Notes: generated by a model not told the origin, from the letters alone. Shown: positions 30,576-43,625, counted from the first letter of the stretch. The stretch: DNA of 64,000 bases from Corydoras sp. C115 (GCA_019802505.1 JAFMOC010000042.1:675001-739000), one strand, 5' to 3'. Translations and numbers: made by a program.

Positions 30576-31456
30576 ATTGTTTAGCAGAAGAATCCCTCAT
30601 ATATTAGTATTTTAGTGCAATTACTGTAACTAGGCACAGGTAAAACAACTTGTGATTTTTTACTCAGATTTGGCAGGTAGCTTATGGGAATTTTTATGGA
30701 AAATCCATTTAAACTGAAATCCAAAGCAGGCCTTTTATTAGTATTGTAAGATTACTTACTATTATCATTTACTTAACAAAGTATTATTTATTTTGTGACC
30801 AAAATATTTAATTCTTGTTTTTTCCATATTACGACATGTTAAAATGATAGTTTTGATATCTAAAGTCAATAATCTATATGACTCAACACAAGCTGGAAGG
30901 ATCCTTCTCCTTGCAGCAAAAGCTGCCATAAAAGTATGGCCAACTTGACCCTGGCCCTGACCCTGGCTGTTGGGATTACATGTACAATTCAAGCGCTTGT
31001 CTTTCTACACTAAGAACTTCAAATCATTCCACCCAATTCTTATCCTTGGGCAAAAGCTATAATTCTTAAATAGAGTATTTTTGCCTACAGGTCCAAAGTT
31101 TTGCTCTTGAATTTCTCTTTTCTCTATGCTTTAACTTTCCTTCACCTTTTACTCTTATTTGGCAGAATAACACAATGTATGTCAAGTATGTCAAGTATTA
31201 TTTAAGAAGGAATTTTTTTGTGGGGGCCCCTAGAATAACTTTATTTAGATAAGAAAAACTGTAAAATGCTGTCAGTCTTGGGGAGATATAATTTTCTTGG
31301 AGACATTGACTTCAAAATCAATGTCTTGTCAGCTTATTTCCCCCAAATTAAAGGCGTGAATTGGTACCTATAATAATATGAAGATAAAGGAAAGACCCCT
31401 AACCTGTGGCTAGGAGGAGACAACCAACACGCAAGATAAAAATCTGATTAATGAAT

Positions 31457-31494
<38 letters not shown>

Positions 31495-31544
31495 ACATTA
31501 CTTAATACTTAACTTAAAAATTAATATAACTACACAGAAAATCA
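30576..31544. other. intergenic with (AAT)n
   Basis: AT-rich DNA; an (AAT)n microsatellite at 31458-31491. Nothing else recognised. Confidence 0.5.
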
Positions 31545-32130
31545 AATTAGATGTGCAAAAACTAAACCAAGTGTATATAATACAATGGAGCCATACCTAA
31601 ACCCTGTAGAACCGTGTGCTTGGATTACAGCTTTGCACACTCTTAGCATTCTCTCAATCAGTTTCATGAGGTAATCACCTGAAAAGACTTTCCAAACAGT
31701 CTTCAAGGGGTTCCCAGAGGTGATGAGCACCTGTTTGGTGATTTGCCTACACATTACAGTCTCATCTCAAACCATCTCAAGTGCGTTTAGATCAAGTGAT
31801 TGTGAAGGCCAGGTCATCTGACGCAACACTCTGTTACCCTCTTTCTTGATAAAATAGCCATTACATAGCCTGGAGGTATGTTTGGGGTCATTGTTCTCTT
31901 AAAAAACAAATGATGATCTTATTATGCACAAAACAGATAGGGTGGCATGTCGTTGCAGAATTCTGTGGTAGCCATGCTGGTAATATGTGCCTTGGATTTT
32001 AAATAAATTGCAAAAAGTGTGACCAGTAAAGCACCCCCATGCCACATCCTTGTGTTCTTCGGCCCAAACCATTCTCTTCTTTTTGTTGTTCTTTCTCTGA
32101 AGTCGCTTGGCAGCAATTCGACAAAATGGA
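31545..32130 (-). pseudogene. Tc1-like transposase remnant, C-terminal part
   Basis: On the minus strand an open frame reads WKVFSGDYLMKLIERMLRVC followed by KAVIQAHG, the C-terminal end of a common fish Tc1-like transposase. Further bases to about 32130 match the same family in broken frames (tgtttggggtcattgttctc, gtagccatgctggtaatatg, ccttgtgttcttcggccc). Many indels are present, so it is long dead. Confidence 0.7.
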
Positions 32131-32664
32131 TAATTCAGGATACAATATGGATTCTGTTACACATGGAGGTACCCAATTATCCCTCAACTTAAGTTTGTCA
32201 CATTCTGTTGTTAAGATGGGGGTGTGCGTATGTAGTCCATTCTCAGACTCTTCAGCAAATTCCATAGATGTTTACTGACAGCACTTTAGGCTATGAACTT
32301 CACTCGTTAAAAGGATCCACCCATGCCCATCTTATGAGGGAATTAAAGTTCAATGTTTTTCCACAACTGTCCACATCTTATTCACATCAGTAGGTTTGCA
32401 TATTTCAAATACGAAATTGGCATATTCAAAGGTAATGAGCCTTTGGATGCCGCATAGTTCACTCAGTTTTCAACTCCAAACAGGAAACCTCACATATTAC
32501 GAAATGCTTGCATCTATCTTTCCAAGGTGTGTCTTTCAGAATGTTGCTCTTTGGATCTTATCAAAAATTCTTTGATATTCACTTTGTTCAAAGAAACCTA
32601 AAAGGACTTGTTGTGATATCAGCTGTAGTTGTGATATAACCTAGCAACACCACATAAAAATATT
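32131..32664. other. intergenic, nothing recognised
   Basis: Not clearly part of the flanking transposon remnants. Confidence 0.4.
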
Positions 32665-32748
32665 TCTGTTTCCAAAAAGTTAGGACACTATGTTCAATTT
32701 AAATAAAAATCAAAATAAATACAAAGTGCAAAATAACACACTCTGTAT

Positions 32749-32832
<84 letters not shown>
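32665..32832. mobile_element. Tc1-like terminal fragment followed by (TA)n
   Basis: The phrase tttccaaaaagttaggacac at about 32669 is the terminal-repeat sequence of another fish Tc1-like family; it fades by 32745 into an ~80 bp pure (TA)n tract (32753-32832). Confidence 0.55.
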
Positions 32833-32836
<4 letters not shown>

Positions 32837-33405
32837 TGGTGTGAAAAAGTGTTTGCCCCCTTCCTCATTTCCTGTTTTTTTGCATGTTTGTCACACTTAA
32901 GTGTTTCAGACCATCAAACCAATTTAAACAATAGTCAAGGACAACACAAGTAAACACAAAATGCAATTTGTAAATGAAGGTGTTTATTATTGAAGGAGAA
33001 AAAAAATCCAAACCATCATGGCCCTGTGTGAAAAAGTGATTGCCCCCTAAACCTAATAACTGGTTGGGCCACACTTAGCAGCAACAACTGCAACCAAGCA
33101 TTTGCGATAACTTGCAATGAGTCTTTTACAGCATTCTGGAGGAATTTTGGCCCACTCATCTTTGCAGAATTGTTCTAATTCAGTTACATTAGAGGGTTTT
33201 CGAGCATGAACGGCCTTTTTAAGGTCATACCACAACATCTCAATAGGATTCAGGTCAGGACTTTGTCTAGGCCACTCCAAAGTCTTCATTTTGTTTTTCT
33301 TCAACCGTTCAGTGGTGGACTTCCTGGTGTGTTTAGGATCATTGTCCTGCTGCAGAACCCAAGTACGTTTCAGCTTGAGTTCACGAACAGATGGTCACCA
33401 TATAT
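32833..33405 (-). pseudogene. Tc1-like transposon end with transposase C-terminus
   Basis: The left end cagtggtgtgaaaaagtgtt directly follows a TA, the canonical Tc1/mariner target, and the sub-terminal phrase gtgtgaaaaagtgattgccc repeats at about 33028. On the minus strand 33053-33304 reads LEWPRQSPDLNPIEMLWYDL, the conserved catalytic block containing the last D/E of the DDE triad, and ends AAKCGPTSY. The element is cut at about 33405 by a (TA)n tract, so the DNA-binding domain is missing. Confidence 0.85.
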
Positions 33406-33407
33406 AA

Positions 33408-33412
<5 letters not shown>

Positions 33413-33483
<71 letters not shown>
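33413..33483. repeat. (TA)n microsatellite
   Basis: About 70 bases of TA, replacing the rest of the Tc1-like element. Confidence 0.95.
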
Positions 33484-33485
<2 letters not shown>

Positions 33486-33565
33486 TATTACTTAAGCTCA
33501 GTTTTACCCAGTAAAATAAGAAAAATTATGGCTTGCTACATGTAAACCAGCTAAAAGTGTTATGT

Positions 33566-33738
33566 ATTCATTCATTCATTATCTTTCACAGGGAGGACCG
33601 TTTCGGGTGCTGAGTAGATACACCCAGGAAAGGACATACAAACACTATATGGGGCAACGTAGGGCATTCAATTTATATTGAATCCATGTTTTTGGATTGT
33701 GGAAGGAAACTGGAGAACCCGGAAGAAAACCCATGAAT
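33566..33738 (-). mobile_element. V-SINE-like element with internal deletions
   Basis: The ATTC tail is followed directly by the body (gggtgctgagtagatacacc) and part of the central domain (tccatgtttttggattgtgg). Head missing. Confidence 0.7.
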
Positions 33739-35204
33739 ACTTCCATATTCAGTTCATTGCACACTGCCCTCTTTTCTGCATCCAATCAAACTGTGTTTAG
33801 GTCAGGTATACTTCGTTTTCCCTCCTTTCATAATTCACACAACAACACAAACTCTTCTGAATCTGACAAAGTATTTTGTGCACTGAATATGTTTGCACAA
33901 TCCTTTTCTTAAGTTGGCTCCATTTACACACCCAGGTAGCCTTTATGTTAGGTTTTATGGGTAGACATTTGTAAAGCATTGCCAACCCCAAATCTACTAT
34001 GAGTGGTGAAAGCAATATTAAAATTGCCTCGGGGCACAAATTAAGTATAATGTTATCTTCTGTGGTCTGCTTTTAAAGTTTACAGTTGTATTAGGAAACA
34101 CTCTGGGATTTATATAGTCATGTTTTTCTTTAACATACTGTGTTTACATCAGAACATCTGCAGCAGTGGTTTACCTCCTCAACACAATCAGATTTACTCA
34201 TTCCACATCCCAATGTCCAAGTCAGGGAAACAGTCGGTGGTCCTCTGATCAGGTCTTAGCCTCAAAATGCCCTGCAGAAATAACATCCTATGTCTTACAC
34301 CTCAAAGTCTTTCACTAAATGGTACGGTATGACAGCATCACTATGAGTACAAAGGATTTTATATTTCTGAATAATAAACAAAGACTAAATAAACAAGATC
34401 AAACTCCAAATTGGTAGCATTTAGAATATGTGCGTTCCAAAGGTTAAGTTACCTCTAATCCCTGCTTATAATACTTCCATATTATAATACTTCCACCTAT
34501 GTTTTGGAGTCATTCTCTATCCATGGATAAAAATCTGTGACGTTCATGATTTAATTATTTATGCATTTTAAAGGATTTTGAATTTAAACTAGGCTTTGAA
34601 TCTCTGTTAGAAAAAATAAAAATTAGGTTTGCATCAAGTCTATTCAGGTCACATAGCAACATGGTCCAGTGGTTCCTACTGTATATCATCTGATACTCAT
34701 GTAGTCAACATCAGGAAGTAGCTGATGGAATCTAGCTGTAATTCCCCGACATGGAATATTAGGTAAGATAAGTGGAATCTGCTGCCATTACCTCAGTCAT
34801 GCTCGACTTAGTACCTCAAAGCATGTATCGTTCTAAGGTGTGCACATGCATGGTCACACATATGTACTGTTGTTGTAGAAAATGTCTACCTGTGCAAAAA
34901 GTGTAGTAATTACACAATTAGCTTGGTTTATTTAGGCTTCAATCTTATTTTCATTGAATTTGTTACCTTGTGGTCCCACCAGTGTTTTGGATGGCAAGCT
35001 TTTTAGCCTTTCAAGAGGACACACTACCTCTTAATAAAGGCTCTTGTGCCACTCAGTCAGCAAATGCATCTCATGCCACCCAGCAAGTGTCAGGACTGCT
35101 TAGTCTTTTGAACTTATTTTATATTTTACTGGCAGCCAAAAAAGAAGCCAAGTTTGAACTGTCTGTTTGCTAATTGTACTGACATTAACTTATACATTTA
35201 ACAT
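33739..35204. other. intergenic, nothing recognised
   Basis: AT-rich unique DNA. Confidence 0.5.
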
Positions 35205-35350
35205 ACAAGTCCTGTAGAGTCTGACAATCTTGGATTTTTCGAGCATTGCAAACTCTGTCCTTGTAGTAAATTTGGTGGAACATCCATTCTGGGAAGTTTG
35301 TCAATGGTCAAATAAGTTTTTCACTTGTTTCACTCTGGAATTATATTATT
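35205..35350 (-). mobile_element. Tc1-like transposase fragment, highly decayed
   Basis: The phrases tcctgtagagtctgacaatc, gcattgcaaactctgtcctt and aacatccattctgggaagtt match the DNA-binding-domain region of the same Tc1-like family as the copy at 59795-61055. Confidence 0.5.
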
Positions 35351-38036
35351 TTTGTTAGTTGTTTATTACTCCTCCCAGATTAATAAGCAAAAAAAATAAT
35401 AATTATAACTTAATCCAAGGCATGTTGTTAGCTGTGCCTGACTGCTACTTTCCCCCCTTAATTACTATGGCTAGAAAAAGAATGGACATATATTTTTCTT
35501 TACACTTTCGGTATTTTGACATTTATTAAATATTTTTAAAATATTTTTAACATAAAGCAAAAATGTGAAAAATATTTGTGGAAACACACCAGTACTTTTT
35601 AAACAAATTTAAAAGTAAAATGTTGCAAATTCAGCCCACTAAACATTAACATGCCTACTGTTTTGTTTTTTGCCCAAAAAGTGTATAATTGGTTTCTGAA
35701 CAATTAACATATTTCTAGGCTTAAAATCATGCAGTTGGGTTCTAAGATATAACAGACCTTTGTTGTCTTCCTGGCTGGCAGTCTTCCAATACTGAAACTT
35801 ACCTGCGGAAAAACTTAACACTGACATTGTATCATAGCCATGGCATCTTTATCGTCTGAGTCATTGGCAAATCAGACACTGTGGCTTCAATCTTTATTTT
35901 AGGCCTATACATACTGAAACTCATTGGAACCACAGACTTTCTACAATGAGAATCCAACATTGAAGAATTATTTACTCTTTTACCCCATATATCCTTTCCT
36001 ATAACGTAGAGTTTTAGATAAAAGTCTAAATACAAAAGTAAATATTAGGCATGTTTATATTTTTATTATTTTTTAAGTTAATAAACATATGTTCAATTAA
36101 GTACTGAGTTTGAAATCTATGCTTGAAATAGTAAACAGCATAATATGAAGCTAATATTCAGAGCTGTGTATAGCATGTTCTCTTCTTACATTCAGCACAA
36201 CTAAGAGTGTGCAAGATATAGCCAGTATACATTTCAGGACTGTCATTCAGTTGAGATCAGTCAACACTCCATTTATTATTCACAACTCAGGCCTTTATGT
36301 GAGAGAGACATTAGAATGGTTGCAACTCTCCCATGAGGTCATCCAGTACTGGGTGAGAGTCACAAGCTAATGCATAGGCTAACATTTTCCTTTGACACAG
36401 GTTTTATATGAACAACAATACATACCAATTAATCCACAGATAAATCAATAGCTTGTTATCCGTCTCTTAGTCAGTTCTGGTAATGAGCCTTTTCAGTGCA
36501 GTAAATGTTATATTTAAATAAGAGTTAAGGAAAAAAGTGATCCATGTGATCTGACCGATTCGTCTTTTGTGGCATTGTTTCAGCATTTTTTTTAAAGGAG
36601 GTGTGTCACACTAAACAAAGTACTACTACTCTTTTTGATAAGCCTTTCCCTTGCACAGCCACTATCTTTCACAATTTGTCTTCACAATGACCACATTTTC
36701 TTCCAAAGATGGATCTTGATACACCCTGAATTCCAAATGCATCACTTCTATTTCAGTCAACCCAAAAATCCCCTTACAAGGTAAAAAGCTAAGGAAAATA
36801 AGGCACGTGCAAGATAATAGTTCTTCAGTCAGCCCTGATGAGCCACACACGAATCATGATGGCAGTCTTTAAAGTGGTCTGAGATGACTCTGCAACCACA
36901 CCTGAAATCCCCCTGAATGGAAATCCCCACCCACATACACCTACACCTAAACTTCTCACCCATAATCTCTTATTTCCTCAATTCTTTCTTGGTCCTAGAA
37001 GATCAGAGAGACAACTGGCTTTGTCAGTGAACTTGAGTCCACAGCAGAAGAGCCGCTTCATTCACCCTTGTCATTGTCACTGCTTCTGTCAGTGCTTTCA
37101 ACCTCTGCATGCACCACGTCACATGAATGTGAGTAGAAACTCTGCCTGACTAAACAAAAGACCAGCTGTTTACCCTTTTCTACATTTAACTCCAGTGGAG
37201 GCACTGAGCATTACTCACTAGAGTTTTTGTTTCAAGGTTAAACTAACCTTATCATTTAGCATTGCCACTGCCAATTGCCAGGCCAAGGCCAACCGCAACT
37301 TGATGGCCACTTGTTTATATTGACAGCACACAGACTATATTGAGTGGGTGTGGAATGGTGGGCAGATTTGAGAAGGTAGGAGACTGATTGTGGGCTGAAG
37401 CAAATCAGTCACCCTTTTACGCCACGCATTACATTGGTTCTTTCAGTGAGGCGACTGCCTTACTAAGTCCCTGTGGAGGTGACCTCTGCCGATCTCTGAG
37501 CCCAAGGTGAAGTGGGACACAAATGGAGCCATTGTGGTAGTCAGTATACCCTAGTGCTCTAGAAGTCAAGAGGTCACTGTAGTGGGAAAAATGTGGGGGG
37601 AGTAAAGCAGTAAGAAACTTCACACAGAGAAAAAACAAGACATTTTGTGGTTTAATTCTTTAACTAAAAATATCTTGCAGTTTTATTAGACATGTTATTT
37701 AAGGGTACGATACTTATCACTGATATACAATGGTCAGATGTGATACATGGACTTTTAACTTGGTAGGGTATTCATAATAACAGGGTCATTTTCATCTGAC
37801 TTATGATCAGGCTCTTGTTGACCTTTCAGGAAAGGTTCTTAAAGAAAACCAAATGTTAATATAGTAAAAAGAATAACGGTTAAACTGCTTGAACTGCTGT
37901 TGGCTAAATAATCAGAAGCATAATATTTTATTAATACCCCAGGAAGAAATTGCAGCAGTTACAGATACCCAATTTTTTAGTGTTATAGTAAACAAATAAA
38001 GAATACATTACATACAACAATAAATAGAAAAACAAC

Positions 38037-38087
<51 letters not shown>

Positions 38088-38199
38088 GTGCATCAAAAAC
38101 TGTAATAGTCAAGTTAAACTATATTAATAATATGTTTTATAATAATACATTAAATTTGAATGTAAATTGTTTTAACATTAGAGTTCATGTTTTAATTTA
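35351..38199. other. intergenic with (TAA)n
   Basis: AT-rich DNA; a ~50-bp (TAA)n microsatellite lies at 38039-38088. No gene or repeat family is otherwise recognised. Confidence 0.5.
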
Positions 38200-38521
38200 C
38201 GGAGCCCCTAAAGGGACATGAGCAAAAAAAAAATTTGAGAGGAACATGAGTAAAAAAAAATATTTTTTTTTTTTTCTTATATCGTGCGCACCACTTATTA
38301 AGGATAAGTGCACGAGTTACACGAGATATTAAGTCTAAGTGCGCACCACTTAATATCTCGTGTGCATATTAAGTGGTGCGCACCACTTAGTAAGTCGTGC
38401 GCACGACTTACTAAGTCGTGCGCACGACTTAATATCTCATGCGCACGACTTACTAAAACTTTTTTTTTACTCATGTTCCTCTCTAAAGTTTTTTTTTGCT
38501 CATGTCCCTTTAGGGGCTCCG
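38200..38521. mobile_element. 322-bp foldback MITE with periodic GC-centred palindromes
   Basis: Outer inverted repeats of about 60 bases begin cggagcccctaaagggacat and end in the exact complement, with a flanking TA on each side (38198-38199 and 38522-38523). The interior holds three perfect 18-bp palindromes, aagtggtgcgcaccactt at 38371-38388 and aagtcgtgcgcacgactt at 38392-38409 and 38413-38430, plus partial ones. There is no coding capacity. The TA duplication suggests a Tc1/mariner-type or similar transposase. Confidence 0.85.
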
Positions 38522-38969
38522 TATTAATTCAATCTGTATTTGAATTTTTTTTTATTATTAACCTGATTAGCAATAGACTGATATCCTTTAAGTCACAGCA
38601 ACATTTGTAATGCTAAATGTTGTGACAAAATGTATTTGTATCCTCCTAATTGTTAAAATAAATCTGTGATCTGTGTCATTTAATAGCCTAAATATTTATT
38701 TTACTTTGTTGTTATGTCTTTGTATAACATTAATCTGAAACTTTATTATATATTTAAGTCTCAAAAATATAACTAAATCAAACAAAAGAGGCAAAAATAT
38801 TAAACCTGGTCACTAAGATATTAACCCTTGCTTTTTTTTGCATGTTGTGACCCCTCTGTGCAGTGTAATGTTTTTGGTAATTATTTATTATGCCTGTACA
38901 TTGGATTAAAGGGATTTTAGCACACTGTTTCATAAACCAGTCCATGTTATGTTATGTTATATTGGTGTG

Positions 38970-39025
38970 TTTCTGAATTTTCCCCCTGGGGATTAATAAA
39001 GTATTCTGATTCTGATTCTGGTTTC
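38970..39025 (+). mobile_element. LINE 3' tail (Rex1-like)
   Basis: The phrase ttttccccctggggattaat, aaagtattctg and repeated attctg units is a typical fish non-LTR 3' end. The coding part is absent. Confidence 0.5.
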
Positions 39026-39034
39026 ATACCATTA

Positions 39035-39240
39035 ACTGCTTGCTTTAGGTATTCCACATCCTTTTAATTGGATTAAGATTAGGATTTTGACTTGGCCATT
39101 CCAAAACATTAACTTTACCCTTTCTTTAATGATTCTTGGGTAGAACAACTTGGGTTGTTGTCTTGCTGTAACCATCATTTTCTAGATACAATTTATGGAC
39201 AGATAGTCTGACCTTTTCTGATATAATTTAGAATTTATTA
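39035..39240 (-). mobile_element. Tc1-like fragment interrupted by a SINE
   Basis: The phrases ttgacttggccattccaaaa, ttgttgtcttgctgtaacca and tttatggacagatagtctga match a nonautonomous Tc1-like family. The SINE at 39241-39586 is inserted at its right end. Confidence 0.6.
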
Positions 39241-39586
39241 TTCATTCATTCATTATCTCCCGCTTTATCCTCTATTAGGGTCGCGGTGGGGTTCCCCATG
39301 CCCATCCAGGGGAGAACGTCTCGGGCGCTGGACTGATACACCCAAGACAGGGCGCCAATCCATCGCTGGGTACACTCACACACTCAAACACACACTATAT
39401 GGGGCAATTTAGAGAACTCAATTAACTTGATCCATGTTTTTGGACTGTGGGAGGAAACCGGAGAACCCGGAGGAAACCCACGCGGACACGAGGAGAACAT
39501 GGAAACTCCACCCAGATGGGGATTCGAACCAGGAATCCCTAGCGCTGAGAGGCGAACGTGCTAACCACTAAGCCACCGTGCCGCCA
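39241..39586 (-). mobile_element. V-SINE-like element, full length, with TSD
   Basis: A near-consensus copy. The 11-mer agaatttatta at 39230-39240 recurs at 39587-39597. Confidence 0.93.
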
Positions 39587-39639
39587 AGAATTTATTAATT
39601 CAGGAAAAAAATTAAGATCAGAGATGGGATTTCTGAATA

Positions 39640-40205
39640 AAACAATCCCAGATGTATTAGGTTTGTGGGCCACATCTGGCTAAGCATTGCCAGTACTGTA
39701 AATGCATATGAGCCAAATTTGGCCCTCATTTTAGAACAAATAATCTAGTCCACGCTTAGCAGACATATAGTACTGCTACCAACATGTGAGTCGCGTTTGG
39801 CTTACACATGGCCTGGTACGGATGTGGCCAACATCTTAGCCAATGTCAGTCCATAAAGCATGTAGGCCAGATAAAAATAGGGGATGTGGGCCAGAATCAT
39901 TTTGCTTTTCGGAATGTAACATGCAAGCATTGGAACACACGACACACTGCTTCTCTGTCTACCACTTTTCATTCCGTGTACTTAACTCTTTCCACGTTGT
40001 ATGTCTTGCCCCAGCTCATAAAGACTGCACACGGAACAGTAAAGAAAAATATGGAAGTTGCCATAATGAGGCAATTACCATCTAGTGCCTTTGTCACAGG
40101 AACCCATTTCTCTATGCCCCTACCACACCAAAAAACTAAAATATGTTTCACAAAAACAAATATATGTTGACAATATTTTGACATTGATTGATCCCTGTTC
40201 TTCGA
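39640..40205. repeat. possible diverged interspersed repeat
   Basis: Repeated phrases about a (g)gccacatctggc / ggatgtgggccag motif, then ttttcggaatgtaacatgca and cattccgtgtacttaact, recall a dispersed fish repeat that I know from memory. The 120-codon open frame over it has no protein domain. Confidence 0.35.
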
Positions 40206-40479
40206 ATAAAATTGGATGCCTAATGACACCTTATTGTAATCTCATTTATTTTAAATAACACTTTTTTCCTTTATTTAAAAAATCTGCTAATTCTAAAGTT
40301 TCACATACCTCTGCCACTTATAGATATTTAATATTGGATCATTGTTCTCAGTAAATAATTACTAAGCTTGATATTAGCATTTGTTTAATTTGGTTCTTTT
40401 AATCTACCTTCATGACTTCTTTGAAATTTGGAACTCAGGATATTCTAAAGTGTTAACAAATTTGTAAGCTTCACTGCAG

Positions 40480-40680
40480 ATCTACTTTGTATAGTTCCAG
40501 AATTACAGAGTGTAGACAACCTGCTTTTCTGCATACTTTGTAGGTCCCATTATCTACCACAGAGCAGACATTTTTTGTGTGATAAATAATTTTTAGCACT
40601 GCAGTGACATTGACTTGGTCGGGGTGTTTCAGCGGTAAGAATGCATTAAACAAAACAGTGCTACTGGAATATTCTTGAAT
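40480..40680 (+). mobile_element. inverted-repeat DNA transposon fragment
   Basis: The phrase gcatactttgtaggtcccat, accacagagcagac and tagcactgcagtgacattga is one arm of a fish foldback-like element. Relatives lie at 51005-51345 and, in reverse orientation, at 52525-52745. Confidence 0.5.
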
Positions 40681-42637
40681 GACTCACACACTGTGTGACA
40701 ACAACAAAGATGGTGTATCTGATTTTACACGAGATGGAGCGATGAGATTTCATTACGGAATGATTTGGGGAATATAGAAACCACTGTTAAACATGTCTTG
40801 AGTCCACAGATGACAAGAAAAACTTCATGCTACTGTGGTGAATATGATCATAATACAAGAAGAAAAATATATTTTATTTATATACAGAAACACTGTCAAG
40901 TTCTTTATGCCCAAAATGTATTTCTGATTGTCTCAAATAATGTAAAAACACATGCTGTCATCAAATTTCTCCACATTTCAGCAGCATAAGTTACAGCTGA
41001 TAAACCTACACTGGGCATGTATATGCCAGTTTAGACAGAAAAAGAAACAGACTATAACACTACTGTTGGAGGTAGGAGGATAAAACCCTCATGCAGGTAC
41101 AATGTTACAATTAATAGAAAGAAATGTAGATAGAGCCCCATCATTGGCTAAGCCTAGTGGTCTGATTTTGTAACTGTGCATAAATACACTGGAACACTAG
41201 AGAGAAAAAAAACACAAATAGTCTCAGAATTGGTAAGCTGCTAATAATAATAGGAAGTCACTTTGATACAGACATAATCTTGTGCTTTGATCCTTGTTTG
41301 AAGCAGGGGCATTCATAAAACCTGTATCTGAACTAAATGAAAAAAATTAAATGCTTTGTTTTTGTGATTAAAATGTAAATGTTTGAGCCCACTTACAAAA
41401 CAATAAAAGCAGATTTTTGTGATTGATGTGAAAGTCATTTGCAATAACTGTTAAATTATTATTTCATAAAAACACAGCAATGATAACCGAAACTGGACCG
41501 AAACTGTGGCACTGATGTGACAGACAGGAGAGGCAAGCTGTAGCTTATAGCACATGTGAACTTGGAAGCTGATATTCAACCAATAATAGACAGGTAAAGA
41601 ATACAGAGCATAGGTAATTGTGGCAGGATTGCGAAGGTGCACGGTGGGGGGATATACAGTTTGATATAAAGTTAATGAATGCATCTGACATGGCTCCACC
41701 TAATAAGTGTGCGCCCTTTAAAACCGGGACTATCAAAAGCCGTGGGGAGAGAGAGAGACCGACTACGAGCTGGTGAGATGATAGACACGGCACGTGGCAT
41801 CGGTACATGAAGAATGCTTTTAAACCAGGTCCAGTTGGCAGAAGAAGTAGGCTGCATGAGATGTTAAGAAGTATTAGATAATAGTTTGTGGAATCTGCTG
41901 TCAGACACAGTCGTACTGAAGCAGTTGGGCAGTTGCATTGGTGGGGGATACAACATTCACCAAAAGTCTTCCAAGAGTAATCAGGCAGCCCAACTTGACA
42001 TCAGCATGGTGGAATGGAAGGTAAGGCAGAAGCACAGATTGGAAGAGGATCGGAGCTGATACCAATGGCATTAGTTGCACCAATCAAGTGAAGTGCACAG
42101 TTAGAGTCCCGGTTCCGGAGGCCACCTGCGTGGATAACAGGTGTGCTGAGGCAAAGAGGATTAGGAAAAGGTGCACCAAACAAATGGAGTGCACTGCATC
42201 ATGTGGCAGCCCACTGCAGCCAGTCAAGAGGACCATCTGTGTGGAAGCCATCGTCTCTTTTCCCCAAAAAACACCCCCACCAAATGGGCTGATGAGCTAG
42301 CTAGAGGCTGTGAGTAGGAGAAATGATGGTGCAAAAGGATCACGGAGAATCACTTTCCATAAACTTCTTAACCTCTGATAGAAGAGAAAAAAAATATGTG
42401 TGCAAGCTTGGACCAGTCTAAATGCTCTATCAGGCCTCATCACAAGTGGAAAAGTGTGAAACTGGACCCCATTGTCATCAGAAGGCTGGGGGTCCTCTGA
42501 TGTTAAGGATGTACTACTGACCAGTATGCCTGAAGGTAGCTGCCAGAATGGCATGACTCAGATTATGCGTAAAGAGTATGACAGGGCTTGATCAGATAAT
42601 AAATAAAATTAAAGTAAGAGATAACTGGCTAAAATAA
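40681..42637. other. intergenic; possible LTR-like segment near 41690-41830
   Basis: Mostly unrecognised. The interval 41690-41830 shares tgtgcgccctttaaaa-like and gactacgagctg phrases with 5075-5160. From 41830 to 42560 the composition is less AT-rich, but no coding sequence is recognisable. Confidence 0.4.
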
Positions 42638-42885
42638 AGGGAGGGGATCCCCATGGCCATCCAGGAAATAATGTTTCAAGCGCTGGGCAGATACACCCTG
42701 GACAAGGCGCCAATCTATTGTTGGGCACACTCACTTACACAGAGACGCACACAAACACTATAGTGGTGACAATTCACATTGGGTTCAATTTAGAGCAGCC
42801 AATTCACATGTTTTTGGGCTGTGGGAAAAACCAGAAAACCCAGAGGAAACCCACGCGTACATGGGGGGAGAACCAGATGCTGCCC
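42638..42885 (-). mobile_element. diverged V-SINE-like fragment
   Basis: Body and central domain are present (aagcgctgggcagatacacc, cacatgtttttgggctgtgg); both ends are lost. Confidence 0.75.
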
Positions 42886-43320
42886 TGCTGCTGGCTGGCT
42901 TTTTTTTTTCCAGAATGGCACTTTCACAATTAGTATTTTTTATATTAATCAATAATATGCTACAATGCTGCAATTGTAGGAACTAAAGCAAAAAATCCAT
43001 TAGCCATGGACGTTGTACAAGCTGCAACATGCACCCTAAAACAGAAACCAAAATCAAAAACAAAATATGAAAAAAATAAGAATAGAGTAGTAAAAAAGTG
43101 TAAAATAATATAGATCTTTGAACAAACACAGGTCAATGGCTTATTTGCCTTTTATATCTGTAAACACGTTTAAGGCCTTTTTTAAAAATGAATGTAGATT
43201 GTGGTAAATAATCCAATATTTTTGCTAAAAGATGGCATTTGCAAAAAGATTACAAAACATATATATTATTTATTAATTATTATTATTCATTGTTTATTAT
43301 TTATGTTATTATTTATTTAC
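42886..43320. other. intergenic, nothing recognised
   Basis: AT-rich DNA with a short T-run. Confidence 0.45.
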
Positions 43321-43625
43321 TCTCAGAGCTGGAGATTCCAAGTCCGAATACCAATAAGGTTGGAGTTTCCATGTTCTTCCTGTGTCCACATGGGTTTCCT
43401 CCAGGTTCTCCGGTTTCTTCCCACAGTCCAAAAACATGGATTCATGGTAAATTGAATACTTTAAATTGGTGTGTTTATGTGTGTGTGTGTGTATGTGTGT
43501 GTGCTCAGCAATAGATTGGCGTTTTGTCCTAGGTGTATCTGCCCAGCGCCTGAAACATTCTCCCCTGGATAGGAATGGGGAACCCCCAGTGACCCGAGAA
43601 GAGAATTAAGCAGAAGAAATTGAAT
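43321..43625 (+). mobile_element. V-SINE-like element, 5'-truncated and diverged
   Basis: It begins within the tRNA head (actctcagagctggagattc), then has the central domain and body; the (ATGA)n tail is eroded. Confidence 0.8.

Noticed and set aside
31922..32278. Overlapping open frames on both strands of 64-88 codons
   Set aside because: They fall mostly in a decayed Tc1-like remnant and are out of frame with the transposase.
39808..40170. 120-codon plus-strand open frame
   Set aside because: It has no recognisable domain and overlaps a suspected dispersed repeat; no splice or expression support.
42088..42300. Cysteine-containing 70-codon frame (possible small secreted protein)
   Set aside because: No signal peptide, no conserved cysteine pattern, and it lies within unrecognised, possibly repeat-derived DNA.
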